Shown piece by piece: positions 8,372-16,945 of a stretch of DNA of 41,990 nt. The notes under the pieces were generated by a model, which made no database searches, was not told the DNA's origin, and was given only the letters and a program-made list of their open reading frames with translations. This DNA is from Caryophanales bacterium UBA6877. Lineage in GTDB: Bacteria; Bacillota_I; Bacilli_A; RFN20; CAG-826. Each line of letters starts with the position of its first letter. Position 1 is the first letter of the stretch. Both the position numbers and the translations under genes were made by a program. Where the stretch lies: the NCBI GenBank assembly GCA_002451465.1, contig DKCJ01000023.1, positions 1 to 41,990 on the forward strand, read 5' to 3'.

Positions 8372-8412
8372 TTGTTACTTAAAACCCTTCTATCGATAAG
8401 TTAGTTATTGCC
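8360..8412 (+). promoter_or_regulatory. Stem-loop in the feoA leader
   Basis: GGCAATACTAACTT (8360-8373) pairs with AAGTTAGTTATTGCC (8398-8412): 14 bp with one bulged base and a 24-nt loop. It ends about 8 nt before the feoA Shine-Dalgarno. It overlaps the operator candidate, so the complementarity may be a DNA-level signal, an RNA leader element, or both. It does not match any riboswitch consensus I know. Confidence 0.5.
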
Positions 8413-8431
8413 AGCTAAAGGAGGGAAAAAT

Positions 8432-8644
8432 ATGCCAATTGCATTAGCACCACTCAATCAAACGTTGCGTGTTGTGAAAATTCTCGCAGATGAGAAAACA
8501 AAAAAGCATCTTGAAAGTCTAGGGATAACAATTGATTCGATGATAACAGTTTTATCTCATTCAGGTGCAAGTACAATTGTTTTAGTTAAGGATGGTAGAT
8601 TAGCTCTTGACTCAGACATTGCTACAAAGATTTTAGTTGCATAA
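8432..8644 (+). CDS. feoA: FeoA domain protein (first of two)
   Basis: A 70-residue protein that is a single FeoA/SH3-like domain. It has the characteristic ...KKHLESLGITIDSMITVLSHSG turn (about 24-45), corresponding to R-x-L-x-x-(M/L)G(I/L)-x-x-(G/D) in FeoA proteins, although the usual arginine and G-x-x residues are less well kept than in the second copy. FeoA proteins are small cytosolic accessories of ferrous iron uptake by FeoB. The ATG at 8432 has GGAGG at 8420-8424; an in-frame TTG at 8408 would lie before that site and is rejected. It is first in the feoA-feoA-feoB-Cys-protein operon, 19 nt before the second feoA. Confidence 0.85.
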   Translation: MPIALAPLNQTLRVVKILADEKTKKHLESLGITIDSMITVLSHSGASTIVLVKDGRLALDSDIATKILVA

Positions 8645-8663
8645 TTAAGAAAGGATAAAATTT

Positions 8664-8912
8664 ATGGAAAAAACACTTAATGTTTTCCAAGTTGGCGAAT
8701 CGGGCGTTGTTAAAAGAGTCGCTGGTGAGGGAAGAATTAGACAAAGATTACTCGATATGGGTATCACTCCAGGTGCAGAAATTCTTTTAAGAAAAAAAGC
8801 TCCACTTGGCGATCCACTCGAAGTAACTTTAAGAGGATATGAATTAACTTTACGTAAAAATGAAGCTGAACTTGTAACCCTCGAAGTTGAAGTGAAAGGA
8901 GTTAAAAAGTAG
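8664..8912 (+). CDS. feoA: FeoA domain protein (second of two)
   Basis: An 82-residue classical FeoA. The core VGESGVVKRVAGEGRIRQRL (about 10-29) is followed by LDMGITPGAEILLRKKAPLG, the family signature, then LRGYELTLRKNEAELV. It is an SH3-like cytosolic partner of FeoB. An AAGGA site precedes the ATG. The stop lies 2 nt before the feoB start, so translation is probably coupled. Tandem feoA genes before feoB are seen in several Firmicutes. Confidence 0.93.
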   Translation: MEKTLNVFQVGESGVVKRVAGEGRIRQRLLDMGITPGAEILLRKKAPLGDPLEVTLRGYELTLRKNEAELVTLEVEVKGVKK

Positions 8913-8914
8913 TT

Positions 8915-11197
8915 ATGAAAAGATTTGCTTTAGCGGGTAATCCAAACTGCGGAAAAACAACTCTTTTCAACAATTTAACAGGTAGTACAGCACATGTTGG
9001 AAACTGGCCAGGCGTTACTGTTGATAAAAGAGATGGAAAATATAAATTTAAAGAAAGAAAAGAAAGTGTAGATATTGTCGATCTTCCAGGTATATATTCA
9101 TTATCTCCATATACTCCAGAAGAAGTTATTTCAAGAAATTACATCATTAATGAAAAACCAGATTGCGTTATTAACGTTATTGATGCAACAAACCTTGAAA
9201 GAAATTTATACTTAACTACACAACTTCTTGAAATCGATGTTCCGGTTGTTGTTGCATTAAATATGATGGATATGGTCGAAAAATCTGGGGACAAAATTGA
9301 CCATAGAGAACTCGAAAGAAGACTCGGTGTTCCAGTTGTTGAAATTAGTGCATTAAAAGAGAATAATATCGAAACATTAATGGATATTGCTTATAACGAA
9401 AGCAATAAAAAGAGAGTTGGCACAACTGTTCTTGAAGAAAGTAAACTTAAAGATTTAATTAACAATATTAAGATTGCTTTAGAAGGACAAGGAGTCGAAA
9501 ATCCTTTATTCCATGCCGTAAAACTTGTTGAACTTGATTCAATTGAAGTTGAAATGCATAAAGATGTTGTTCCAATGGTTGAAGAATTCAAAAAGAATTT
9601 CAAAGATGCAACATTTGGATCTGATTTTGAAGCTATCGTTGCTGACTCACGTTATAAATTTATTTCAAAATATTTTGGAAAAGTCGTTACTAAAAAAGAT
9701 GGTGGCGCTGTTAAAGATAATTTAAATAAAGTTTCAAGTAGTGATAAAGCTGATAAAGTATTAACAAGTAGAGTATTTGGTATTCCAATTTTCCTTGTAA
9801 TATTATTCCTTATATTCCACTTAACTTTTAGTGAAGATTTATTCTTCTTAAATGCTTTCGGTGCTTTAGGTGAAGAAGGTATTGTTTCATTCCCTGGCAC
9901 AATGTTTGAAGGATTATTTGCCAATGGTGGTATTAACTCTCCAGGCGTTATACTTGCAAACTTCTTTACAAGTATTACAGATTGGTTCACAGGTATTGTT
10001 TCAGGTTGGTTATCATCATCACCTGCTTGGGTTAGTGGATTAATTTGCGATGGCGTCCTTGCTGGTTTATTTGCTGTTTTAGGTTTCTTACCACAAATCT
10101 TATTCTTATTCCTTTTCTTCTCAATATTAGAAGATTCAGGTTATATGGCACGTGTTGCCTTTATTCTTGATAGAATATTTAGAAGATTTGGTTTATCCGG
10201 AAGATCTTTCATTCCTATGATTATGGGATTTGGATGTTCTGTTCCTGCTATGATTAATACAAGAACATTAGCTGATGAAAATGAAAGAACTGCTACTATT
10301 AGAGTTATTCCATTCTTCTCATGTGGTGCAAAATTACCAATTTTAACTGCTATTGCTGGTGGTCTTGTTGCTAGATTTGGTTTTACAAATGTTGATTTAA
10401 TTACTTACTCTATGTATGTATTTGGTATGGTTACCGCTATTGTTACGATCTTAATTATGAGACATACAACAATGAGAGGCGATGTTCCACCATTTATTAT
10501 GGAACTTCCACCATATCACATCCCACAATTTAAATCATTAATGGTTCACTTATGGGATAAAGCAAAACACTTCGTTAAAAAAGCCTTTACAATTATATTT
10601 GCTACAACAATTCTTATTTGGTTTACAACCCACTTCTCATGGGATTGGCGATATCTTGAAGATGCGAATATTAATGAATCAATTCTTGCAAATTTAGGTA
10701 TGTTCATTCAACCTTTATTTACTCCACTTGGATTTGGTTCACAACTTGCTAAATTTGGTTGGGTATTTGCTGTTGCTGCTTTAACTGGTTTACTTGCAAA
10801 AGAACAAGTTATCGGTACATTTGGTGTATTAGCTGCTTGTATTGTTGCAGGTTATACTCCTGCTGAAGGTGAAGCTATCGAAGGATTAAGTGCTGTTGAA
10901 GCAATGATTAGTGCTACTGGTATTACTCCTGCTGCATTACTTTCATTCATTGTCTTCAATATGACAACTATTCCATGCTTTGCTGCTGTTGCTACTGCTA
11001 AAGCCGAATTACCAAAAGGTAAATTTGGTACAACTATTGCCTTCTGGCTTGTAACATCATATGTTGCTTCATGTATGGTATATGTTATTTGGAGTTGGTG
11101 GTGGACAGTCTTTATTTGGGTCGCTTTATTTGTTATTCTTGGTGTTGTAATCCATTTCTATAATAAACATAGAGATTCAAAGAAAGCTCTAGCTTAA
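8915..11197 (+). CDS. feoB: Ferrous iron transporter B
   Basis: A 760-residue Fe(II) transporter of the inner membrane. The N-terminal G domain has GNPNCGKT (8-15), switch I GVTV (33-36), DLPG (56-59) and NMMD, followed by a helical GDI-like linker. The membrane part (from about residue 285) contains two Gate-type repeats, with GFGCSVPA and the conserved CGAKLPI in the first. The length is normal for FeoB. AAAGGAG lies 8 nt before the ATG inside the end of feoA. The next gene begins 1 nt after the stop. Regulation is predicted from the promoter and operator upstream of the first feoA. Confidence 0.97.
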   Translation: MKRFALAGNPNCGKTTLFNNLTGSTAHVGNWPGVTVDKRDGKYKFKERKESVDIVDLPGIYSLSPYTPEEVISRNYIINEKPDCVINVIDATNLERNLYLTTQLLEIDVPVVVALNMMDMVEKSGDKIDHRELERRLGVPVVEISALKENNIETLMDIAYNESNKKRVGTTVLEESKLKDLINNIKIALEGQGVENPLFHAVKLVELDSIEVEMHKDVVPMVEEFKKNFKDATFGSDFEAIVADSRYKFISKYFGKVVTKKDGGAVKDNLNKVSSSDKADKVLTSRVFGIPIFLVILFLIFHLTFSEDLFFLNAFGALGEEGIVSFPGTMFEGLFANGGINSPGVILANFFTSITDWFTGIVSGWLSSSPAWVSGLICDGVLAGLFAVLGFLPQILFLFLFFSILEDSGYMARVAFILDRIFRRFGLSGRSFIPMIMGFGCSVPAMINTRTLADENERTATIRVIPFFSCGAKLPILTAIAGGLVARFGFTNVDLITYSMYVFGMVTAIVTILIMRHTTMRGDVPPFIMELPPYHIPQFKSLMVHLWDKAKHFVKKAFTIIFATTILIWFTTHFSWDWRYLEDANINESILANLGMFIQPLFTPLGFGSQLAKFGWVFAVAALTGLLAKEQVIGTFGVLAACIVAGYTPAEGEAIEGLSAVEAMISATGITPAALLSFIVFNMTTIPCFAAVATAKAELPKGKFGTTIAFWLVTSYVASCMVYVIWSWWWTVFIWVALFVILGVVIHFYNKHRDSKKALA

Positions 11198-11198
11198 T

Positions 11199-11402
11199 AT
11201 GACATTGCTTGAGATTATTGTTATTATTCTTGCTTCACTCGTTGTTGTTTCTGTATTTGGTGTAAGAATTTATAAAAAAATACATCACTTACCATTAGAT
11301 GAATGCGCTGATTGTCAAGCTAATATGAAAAAACTACTTAAAAAGATGCGCAAACAACGATTAAAAGAAGAAAAAAATAAACTCAAAAAGAATCATAATT
11401 AA
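11199..11402 (+). CDS. FeoB-associated Cys-rich membrane protein
   Basis: A 67-residue protein with one N-terminal membrane helix (about 3-25), a short ECADCQ motif (about 36-41, cysteines spaced CxxC) and a highly basic C-terminus. This is the typical FeoB-associated Cys-rich membrane protein found after feoB in Firmicutes, which is sometimes likened to FeoC. Its proposed role is assembly or gating of FeoB, which is not proven. The start is 1 nt after the feoB stop, indicating coupled translation. Confidence 0.88.
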   Translation: MTLLEIIVIILASLVVVSVFGVRIYKKIHHLPLDECADCQANMKKLLKKMRKQRLKEEKNKLKKNHN

Positions 11403-11410
11403 AAAAATAT

Positions 11411-11438
11411 ACTGGTTGATGTAAATTCATCAACCAGT
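11411..11438 (+). terminator. Hairpin after the feo operon
   Basis: A perfect 11-bp stem (11411-11421 with 11428-11438) and a 6-nt loop. The T-run after it is short and interrupted (TTTCCTT). It ends only 10 nt before the ATG of the HMA gene, so termination may be partial, and the hairpin may also affect expression of that gene. Confidence 0.6.
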
Positions 11439-11448
11439 TTCCTTAAAT

Positions 11449-11697
11449 ATGAATAAGTATACATTAGAAATTGATGGGATGATGTGTTCAATGTGTGAAT
11501 CACATGTTAATGACATAATAAGAAAAAACTTTAATACCATAAAAGTTAAATCATCACATCTTAAAAAAGAAGCTATCTTTACTACAAATGATAAATTAAC
11601 TAACGAAGATATTATCAATGCTTTTCTTCCTACCGGATATAAAGTTTTAGATATTAAGTTAGAAGAAAATGTAAAGAAAAAACTATTTGGTATATAA
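11449..11697 (+). CDS. Heavy-metal-associated (HMA) domain protein
   Basis: An 82-residue ferredoxin-like HMA domain with the metal site GMMCSMC (residues 10-16; cysteines at 13 and 16), as in CopZ-type chaperones. It is longer at the C-terminus than CopZ and less conserved. It is probably a copper(I)-binding protein linked to the copA-copZ genes that follow, although it sits closer to feo. No Shine-Dalgarno is visible between the preceding hairpin and the ATG, so how it is translated is unclear. Confidence 0.8.
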   Translation: MNKYTLEIDGMMCSMCESHVNDIIRKNFNTIKVKSSHLKKEAIFTTNDKLTNEDIINAFLPTGYKVLDIKLEENVKKKLFGI

Positions 11698-11721
11698 ACG
11701 GATCTTTATTGATCCGTTTTT
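11696..11721 (+). terminator. Terminator after the HMA gene
   Basis: AAACGGATC (11696-11704) pairs with GATCCGTTT, with a 6-nt loop and a T5 tail. It overlaps the stop codon. Confidence 0.85.
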
Positions 11722-11753
11722 ATTAATAAAAATAAGCGTTATTTTTGAAATAT

Positions 11754-11832
11754 TTTGCCTTTAAGTATATATTTTAACTGATGTTATTTAGGTTAAAAAC
11801 TCTTAAATATATCACTATAAAAATAAGGCAAA
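11754..11832 (+). promoter_or_regulatory. Nested inverted repeats upstream of copA
   Basis: TTTGCCTT (11754-11761) pairs with AAGGCAAA (11825-11832). Inside these, TTTAAG (about 11760-11765) pairs with CTTAAA (11802-11807) and TTTTAAC (11772-11778) with GTTAAAA (11792-11798). The three nested complementary pairs surround a TGATGTTATTTAG centre about 50 nt before the copA start. This could be an operator or an RNA leader; no CopY (TACAnnTGTA) or CsoR box is evident. Confidence 0.35.
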
Positions 11833-11880
11833 TTTAAGAAAAGAAGCCATTATATATATTAAAAAAGGAAAAAATAAAAT

Positions 11881-14172
11881 ATGATTAAAGAATATTATAA
11901 AGTAGGTGGAATGATGTGTGCAGCTTGTAGCGCTCATGTTCAAAAAGCAGTTTCAAAAGTTAAAGGTGTAAAAAACTGCACAGTTAATTTATTAGAAAAT
12001 AAAATGGTTGTTGAATATGATAAACCAGCTACTAGCGATTTAATTATTAGTGCCGTTACAAAAGGTGGTTACACTGCTACTTTGATTTCTAAAGATAATT
12101 CGACAAATAGTAAAAAAGAAGGAAATAAAAATAACAATGGCACAAAAAGTGCAATATTAAAACTTGTTTTTTCTATTCTTTTTTTAATACCACTTTTTTA
12201 TATTTCAATGGGACATATGATGAATTGGCCAATTGGCGAATATTTACATCAAAACTATTTAGCTTTTTCATTTACAATCATGCTTCTTTCCTTAATTATA
12301 ATGCTTATAAACTATAATTACTTTACATCAGGCTTTAAAGCACTACTTCATAGAACAAGCAACATGAATACATTAGTTGCTCTTGGATCGATCGTTGCTT
12401 TTATATATTCAATATTCATTATGTATTCAATGTTTAATTCAACATTAAAAGGTGACATAGATCACGCTAAGATGTTAACGATTTCTTTATCATTTGAAAC
12501 TGCTGGTATGGTTCCATCTTTAATTACTGTTGGTAAAACTCTTGAAGAAGTTTCAAAAGGAAAAACTACTTCAGCTATCAAAAAAATGTTAAATCTTATT
12601 CCTCAAAAAGCACATCTTTTGAAAAATAATAACGAAATCGAAGTAGATGCTGATAGTTTAAAAGTGAATGATTTAATAAATGTTAAACCTGGCGAATCAT
12701 TTCCTGCTGATGGAGAAATTATAAAAGGATTTACATGTGTTGATGAATCATCTCTTACTGGAGAAAGCGTTCCAGTTGATAAAAAAGAAAATGATAAAGT
12801 ATATTGTGGGACTTTAAATCAAAATGGCAATGTTGTTGTAAAAGTTTTAAAAGTTGGAAATGATATGTTTTTAAAACAAATCATAAAAACAACTGAAGAA
12901 GCAGGTTTAGGCAAAACTAATATAACAATTTTAGCTGATAAAATTTCAGGAATATTTATTCCAACAATTATAGCTATTTCTTTTGTCGTCTTTATCTCTT
13001 GGTTAATTTTTGGAAATACTTTCGTTAATAATTTAAATAATCCTAATATTAATTTATTAAGTTATTCTATAGAACGAGCGATTTCCGTATTAGTTATTGC
13101 TTGTCCATGTGCTCTAGGACTTGCAACTCCTGTTGCAATTGTTGTAGGAAATGGTAAAGGTGCACAAAATGGTATCTTATTTAAGACTTCTACTGCTCTT
13201 GAAAAAACTAGCAAAATAAATTGTGTAGTTTTTGATAAAACTGGTACAATAACAACCGGAAAAATGGAAGTTAAAGATGTAATTTCTTATACAAAAGATG
13301 ATTTATTAACTTTAGCTGCATCACTTGAAATAAATTCTGAACATCCATTAGCAAAAGCAATCGTTAAAAAAGCTAATGATAGCCATTTAAAATTACTCGA
13401 AACTAGCGATTTCGTTAATGTTTCAGGAAGTGGAATAAAGGCAAAAATTAATAATAAAGAAATTATTGCTGGCAATTTAAATTTTATAAAGGACAAAATT
13501 AATTTATCAAATGAAGTATTAAATAAAGCTGAAGAATTATCAAAAGAAGGGAAAACCGCTATATATTTTTTCTATGATAATAAATTAATTGGAATAATCG
13601 CTATAAGTGATACTCTTAAAACTGACTCAATTGAAACCATTAATAAAATCAATTCTTTAGGAATTAAAACAGTTTTACTTACTGGTGATAATAAATATGT
13701 AGCAAACGAAATTGCTCGTGAAGCTGGAATTAAAGAAGTTATATCTGAAGTATCACCAATTGGTAAAATTGATGCAATTACTGATCTTCAAAAAAATTAT
13801 AAAGTGATTATGGTTGGCGATGGAATTAATGATGCTCCAAGTCTTGTTAAAGCTGATGTTGGTATGGCAATTGGCGCCGGAAGCGATATTGCAATTGATT
13901 CAGCAGATGTAGTTTTAATGAATTCTTCATTAAAAGAGGTTTATGAAGCAATTAATTTATCTAAAATTACAATGAAAATAATTAAAGAAAATTTATTTTG
14001 GGCATTCTTTTATAACTCAATTATGATTCCAATTGCTGCTGGTGCTTTATCGCCACTAGGAATATATAACTTAAAACCATGGTATGGATCACTTGCAATG
14101 TCTATATCATCAATTACAGTTGTCTTAAATGCTTTAAGAATAAATTTATTTAATTTAAATAAAAAACGTTAA
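11881..14172 (+). CDS. copA: Copper-translocating P1B-type ATPase
   Basis: A 763-residue membrane ATPase that exports Cu(I) from the cytoplasm. It has one N-terminal HMA domain (GMMCAAC, Cys13 and Cys16), a low-complexity linker (about 72-90), membrane helices, the actuator TGES (293-296), the membrane copper site CPC (408-410), the phosphorylation site DKTGT (452-456, Asp452), the nucleotide-domain HP (488-489) and GDGINDAP. All catalytic residues are present. The CPC with an HMA domain supports copper; Ag(I) is an alternative. It has only one HMA domain, whereas many Bacilli CopA proteins have two. An AAAGGA site lies 11-12 nt upstream of the ATG. copZ follows after 31 nt. Confidence 0.95.
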   Translation: MIKEYYKVGGMMCAACSAHVQKAVSKVKGVKNCTVNLLENKMVVEYDKPATSDLIISAVTKGGYTATLISKDNSTNSKKEGNKNNNGTKSAILKLVFSILFLIPLFYISMGHMMNWPIGEYLHQNYLAFSFTIMLLSLIIMLINYNYFTSGFKALLHRTSNMNTLVALGSIVAFIYSIFIMYSMFNSTLKGDIDHAKMLTISLSFETAGMVPSLITVGKTLEEVSKGKTTSAIKKMLNLIPQKAHLLKNNNEIEVDADSLKVNDLINVKPGESFPADGEIIKGFTCVDESSLTGESVPVDKKENDKVYCGTLNQNGNVVVKVLKVGNDMFLKQIIKTTEEAGLGKTNITILADKISGIFIPTIIAISFVVFISWLIFGNTFVNNLNNPNINLLSYSIERAISVLVIACPCALGLATPVAIVVGNGKGAQNGILFKTSTALEKTSKINCVVFDKTGTITTGKMEVKDVISYTKDDLLTLAASLEINSEHPLAKAIVKKANDSHLKLLETSDFVNVSGSGIKAKINNKEIIAGNLNFIKDKINLSNEVLNKAEELSKEGKTAIYFFYDNKLIGIIAISDTLKTDSIETINKINSLGIKTVLLTGDNKYVANEIAREAGIKEVISEVSPIGKIDAITDLQKNYKVIMVGDGINDAPSLVKADVGMAIGAGSDIAIDSADVVLMNSSLKEVYEAINLSKITMKIIKENLFWAFFYNSIMIPIAAGALSPLGIYNLKPWYGSLAMSISSITVVLNALRINLFNLNKKR

Positions 14173-14203
14173 AAATTCAATTTTATAAATCGGAGGAATT
14201 AAT

Positions 14204-14410
14204 ATGGAAAAAGAGAATTTTACTTTAAAAGTTGATGGAATGATGTGTGAACATTGTAAACACCATGTATTAGAAGCTATTAAAAGCGTTAAAGGTGCAG
14301 AAAATGTTTCAGTTAGTTTAGAAAAGAAAGAAGCAAGTTTTACTATAGAAAAAGATAAACTTGATGATGTTAAAAAAGCTATTAAAGAAGAAGGTTACGA
14401 AGTTAAATAA
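14204..14410 (+). CDS. copZ: Copper chaperone
   Basis: A 68-residue single HMA domain with GMMCEHC (residues 12-18; cysteines at 15 and 18). It has the standard CopZ length and ends EEGYEVK, which is typical of the family. It delivers Cu(I) to CopA. CGGAGG lies 8 nt before the ATG. It shares an operon with copA and ends at a strong terminator. Confidence 0.93.
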   Translation: MEKENFTLKVDGMMCEHCKHHVLEAIKSVKGAENVSVSLEKKEASFTIEKDKLDDVKKAIKEEGYEVK

Positions 14411-14447
14411 AAAATATCTAGCAATCATTTGCTAGATATTTTTTTAT
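14411..14447. terminator. Bidirectional terminator between copZ and the hydrolase gene
   Basis: A 14-bp stem (14411-14424 with 14429-14442) and a 4-nt loop, with a T-run on the plus strand and an A-run before it, so it can serve both converging transcripts. Confidence 0.9.
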
Positions 14448-14452
14448 CGAAA

Positions 14453-15067
14453 TTATTTAAAAAATTCACTCGCAATTTTTTTAATAAATCTTAGTTGAGG
14501 AATTGTATTAAAGTAATGTCCACCACCATTAAAAATATATAATTTTGCGTTTGTTTTTTGCACAAAGTTATTTATTGTAGAAATAGGAACTAAGTCATCT
14601 TTATCGCCATAAATAACTTCAATTTGAGCTTTTAATTTGGTATCAAAATTTTTAATATATTCATAAAAATCATAAGAAAATAAGTATCCATTTTTTGCTT
14701 TAACTATTTTCTCTTTTTTAAATTCATCAATAGATATATTACTTTCTTTTATTGATTCTTCAGTATATTCTTTCATTGAAACAAATGGAGAAATAAATAA
14801 AGCTTTATTTATATTAAAATTTTCTAAAAATACATAGGTATAAAAAGCACCAATTGAATTAGCAATAACATTAATATTCTTATAATCTTTAGTTAATTCT
14901 AAAAATTTTGAAGTAATTATATCTCTCATTTTAAAAGCATCGCCATCTTCATAATTTAAACCAATTACATCATATTTATCACTTAAAAAATGATAAAATT
15001 TTGCTTCTTTTGCTGAACCCTTTAATCCATGAATAAATATAATGCAAGAATCTTTTTTGTTTTCCAT
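14453..15067 (-). CDS. Small alpha/beta hydrolase
   Basis: A 204-residue alpha/beta hydrolase fold protein. The oxyanion region is FIHGLKGS (11-18), the nucleophile elbow is NSIGA (Ser71, with Asn and Gly flanking), the acid lies in GDKDDLVP (Asp157 or Asp158) and the base is in GGGHYF (His184). There is no signal peptide. It could be an esterase or a peptidase-like hydrolase; the substrate is unknown. A GAGGT site lies just before the ATG. It follows the glycosyltransferase gene on the same strand after 10 nt, so both are probably in one transcript. Confidence 0.8.
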   Translation of the reverse strand: MENKKDSCIIFIHGLKGSAKEAKFYHFLSDKYDVIGLNYEDGDAFKMRDIITSKFLELTKDYKNINVIANSIGAFYTYVFLENFNINKALFISPFVSMKEYTEESIKESNISIDEFKKEKIVKAKNGYLFSYDFYEYIKNFDTKLKAQIEVIYGDKDDLVPISTINNFVQKTNAKLYIFNGGGHYFNTIPQLRFIKKIASEFFK

Positions 15068-15077
15068 TTTTCTACCT

Positions 15078-16205
15078 CTATTTAAGTAAATCTACCCATT
15101 TTATAACAATATTTTTACCATCTAATCTTTTAGAAAATTCATAAGCATTTTTCTTAGTTTCTATAAGTTTATATTTATTATTTAAAATTCTAATAATCAT
15201 ATCCACAAAAACATTTGGATCATTTGAATCAATAATCCAACCGCTTTTACCATTATCAATTGATTCATTAATTGTTCCATGCCAATTCGTTGAAATAACA
15301 GGCAATGATGCCGAATTTGCTTCACCGATTACTAAAGGAAAACCTTCATATATTGAAGTAAAAACTAATAAATCACTATTTAAATAATCATTTTGTGAAA
15401 CAACATGATGATTTATAATTTTAACTTCGGTTAAATTGTAGTCATCTTTAAATTTATTCATCTCATCTAAATAATGACCTTCACCATACATTTTAAAATT
15501 AAAATTAAAGTCTTTATCATGTAAAATTTTTGCAATTTTTAATGCAAATAAAGGATTTTTTTGTTCTGAAAATCTACCAACAAAAATTAAAGAATTATTA
15601 TGATATTCATTTGAATAAACTGAAGAAAAACGTATAGGATTATAGATATATGTTGTTTTATTAATTAATTTTTTTCTCTTTTTTAATACTTCTTCTTCAA
15701 TGCTTTTTGCAAGAAAAATTATTTTTCTTGGTTTAGTTGATAATTTAAAAACAACTTTATTTATAAAACCAAAATATCTTTTAGCATCAAAATGAAAATG
15801 ATAAAAAACGTTCTTAATTTTAGGTGCGTACATATATGAATCTATGGCACTTCCTATATAAAAAGAATCAACATCCATCATATTTTTTATTGATTTTCTT
15901 ATTTTATTTCTTTTAAAAATAAAATATTTAATAACCTTATGAATTAAAGCTATATTTTTAAAGAATTTATGGTCCTTATTATTTTTTAAAAAAGTCTCAT
16001 CAAATCTAATTACTTCTAAAGGTATGTTTAATGAATGTATAACTATTCTTTTATCAAGTTTATATGATATTTTTTCATCAATTTTTGCAGTAGAAATTAA
16101 ATGGATTTCATAATAATCTGATAGCAAGTTCATTAATTTTATTGAAACTGTTTCAGTTCCACCAATTCCAACTAAACTTTGTATACCCCAAAAAATCTTT
16201 TTCAC
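15078..16205 (-). CDS. Glycosyltransferase family 4 (GT-B fold)
   Basis: A 375-residue GT4-type glycosyltransferase. The N-terminal IQSLVGIGGTETVSIKLM (about 8-25) is the usual GG-E/T-V loop. The nucleotide-sugar binding region has FVGRFSEQKNP, MYGEGHYLDEM and the E-x7-E pair in EGFPLVIGEA (Glu287 and Glu295). The sugar donor and acceptor cannot be read from sequence. No membrane helix is visible; it acts at the cytoplasmic face. The start codon is GTG with no Shine-Dalgarno, and a TATAAT (16217-16212) lies 6 nt upstream, so the mRNA is predicted to be leaderless. Confidence 0.85.
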   Translation of the reverse strand: MKKIFWGIQSLVGIGGTETVSIKLMNLLSDYYEIHLISTAKIDEKISYKLDKRIVIHSLNIPLEVIRFDETFLKNNKDHKFFKNIALIHKVIKYFIFKRNKIRKSIKNMMDVDSFYIGSAIDSYMYAPKIKNVFYHFHFDAKRYFGFINKVVFKLSTKPRKIIFLAKSIEEEVLKKRKKLINKTTYIYNPIRFSSVYSNEYHNNSLIFVGRFSEQKNPLFALKIAKILHDKDFNFNFKMYGEGHYLDEMNKFKDDYNLTEVKIINHHVVSQNDYLNSDLLVFTSIYEGFPLVIGEANSASLPVISTNWHGTINESIDNGKSGWIIDSNDPNVFVDMIIRILNNKYKLIETKKNAYEFSKRLDGKNIVIKWVDLLK

Positions 16206-16211
16206 TTAATT

Positions 16212-16217
16212 ATTATA
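16212..16217 (-). promoter_or_regulatory. -10 box giving a leaderless glycosyltransferase mRNA
   Basis: TATAAT on the minus strand, exactly 6 nt before the GTG start codon. No good -35 is visible at 16-18 nt spacing. Confidence 0.45.
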
Positions 16218-16282
16218 ACATAAAGTTCAACTTTTTAAGTTTATTGGCGTATTTTTATTCATAAAAACTTATATTTAATTTC

Positions 16283-16311
16283 TTGTAAGCAAAACTTTAA
16301 GATTTTATAAT
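16283..16311 (+). promoter_or_regulatory. Promoter of the ECF S-component/kinase operon
   Basis: TTGTAA (16283-16288), a 17-nt spacer and a perfect TATAAT (16306-16311). The start is predicted about 19 nt before the ATG. Confidence 0.75.
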
Positions 16312-16336
16312 ATTTATTGATTGAAAGAGAGTTATT

Positions 16337-16945
16337 ATGACAAAATTACAATTACAAATTAGCAAAATATGTTTAGCATCATTATTTATCGCACTTGGAT
16401 GGCTTATGCCATTTTTAACTGGACAAATTGCACAACTTGGAAGTGCATTGTTACCAATGCATATACCAGTTTTAATTACAGGCTTTGTTTTAGGCCCTTG
16501 GTATGGTCTATTTATTGGTTTTACTGTACCTATTACAAGATCATTAATGTTTGGTATGCCTCCAATTTACCCAACCTCAATCAGTATGGCTTTTGAGCTC
16601 GCTACATATGGTTTTATGTGTGGTTTCTTATTTCAATTAATTTATAAAAAATTCAAAAAAATAAATATCTACGCCAATACATATATTTCATTATGTTCAA
16701 GTTTACTTGCTGGTAGAATAATTTATGGAATCGTTATGTGTATTTTAATGCTTTCAGATAAAAACGTTAAGTTTACATGGGCAATTTATATAAATGGCGT
16801 TTTATTTAATGCTTGGATTGGTATATTAATTCAATTAATTTTCATTCCTGCTTTAGTTATTATTTTATATAAAGCTAAATTATTACAAAAATATTTGTCA
16901 CCAAAAAAAGATGATGAAGGAGTTAAAGTTGAGAAACTATATTAA
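16337..16945 (+). CDS. ECF transporter S component, substrate unknown
   Basis: A 202-residue membrane protein with about six helices. LPMHIPVLITGFVLGPWYGLFIGF (about 38-61) is the hallmark loop region of ECF substrate-binding (S) components, followed by RSLMFGMPPIYPT. It would bind a small nutrient and work with a shared EcfA-EcfA'-EcfT module that is not in this window. It overlaps the next gene, a uridine-kinase-like P-loop enzyme, so uptake and phosphorylation are probably linked (a nucleoside or vitamin is plausible, but unproven). The weak site GAAAGAGAG precedes the ATG. Confidence 0.85.
   Translation: MTKLQLQISKICLASLFIALGWLMPFLTGQIAQLGSALLPMHIPVLITGFVLGPWYGLFIGFTVPITRSLMFGMPPIYPTSISMAFELATYGFMCGFLFQLIYKKFKKINIYANTYISLCSSLLAGRIIYGIVMCILMLSDKNVKFTWAIYINGVLFNAWIGILIQLIFIPALVIILYKAKLLQKYLSPKKDDEGVKVEKLY

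Noticed and set aside
8360..8412. Known metal riboswitch (for example NiCo/czcD type) in the feo leader
   Set aside because: Only one stem is seen; the conserved multi-helix junction sequences of that class are absent.
9391..9990. Reading frames of 66-112 residues inside feoB, on both strands
   Set aside because: They lie entirely within feoB in other frames, have no ribosome sites and show no recognisable family.
16369..16596. 75-residue frame within the ECF S-component gene
   Set aside because: Shifted-frame shadow of a clear membrane protein with its own promoter and family motif.
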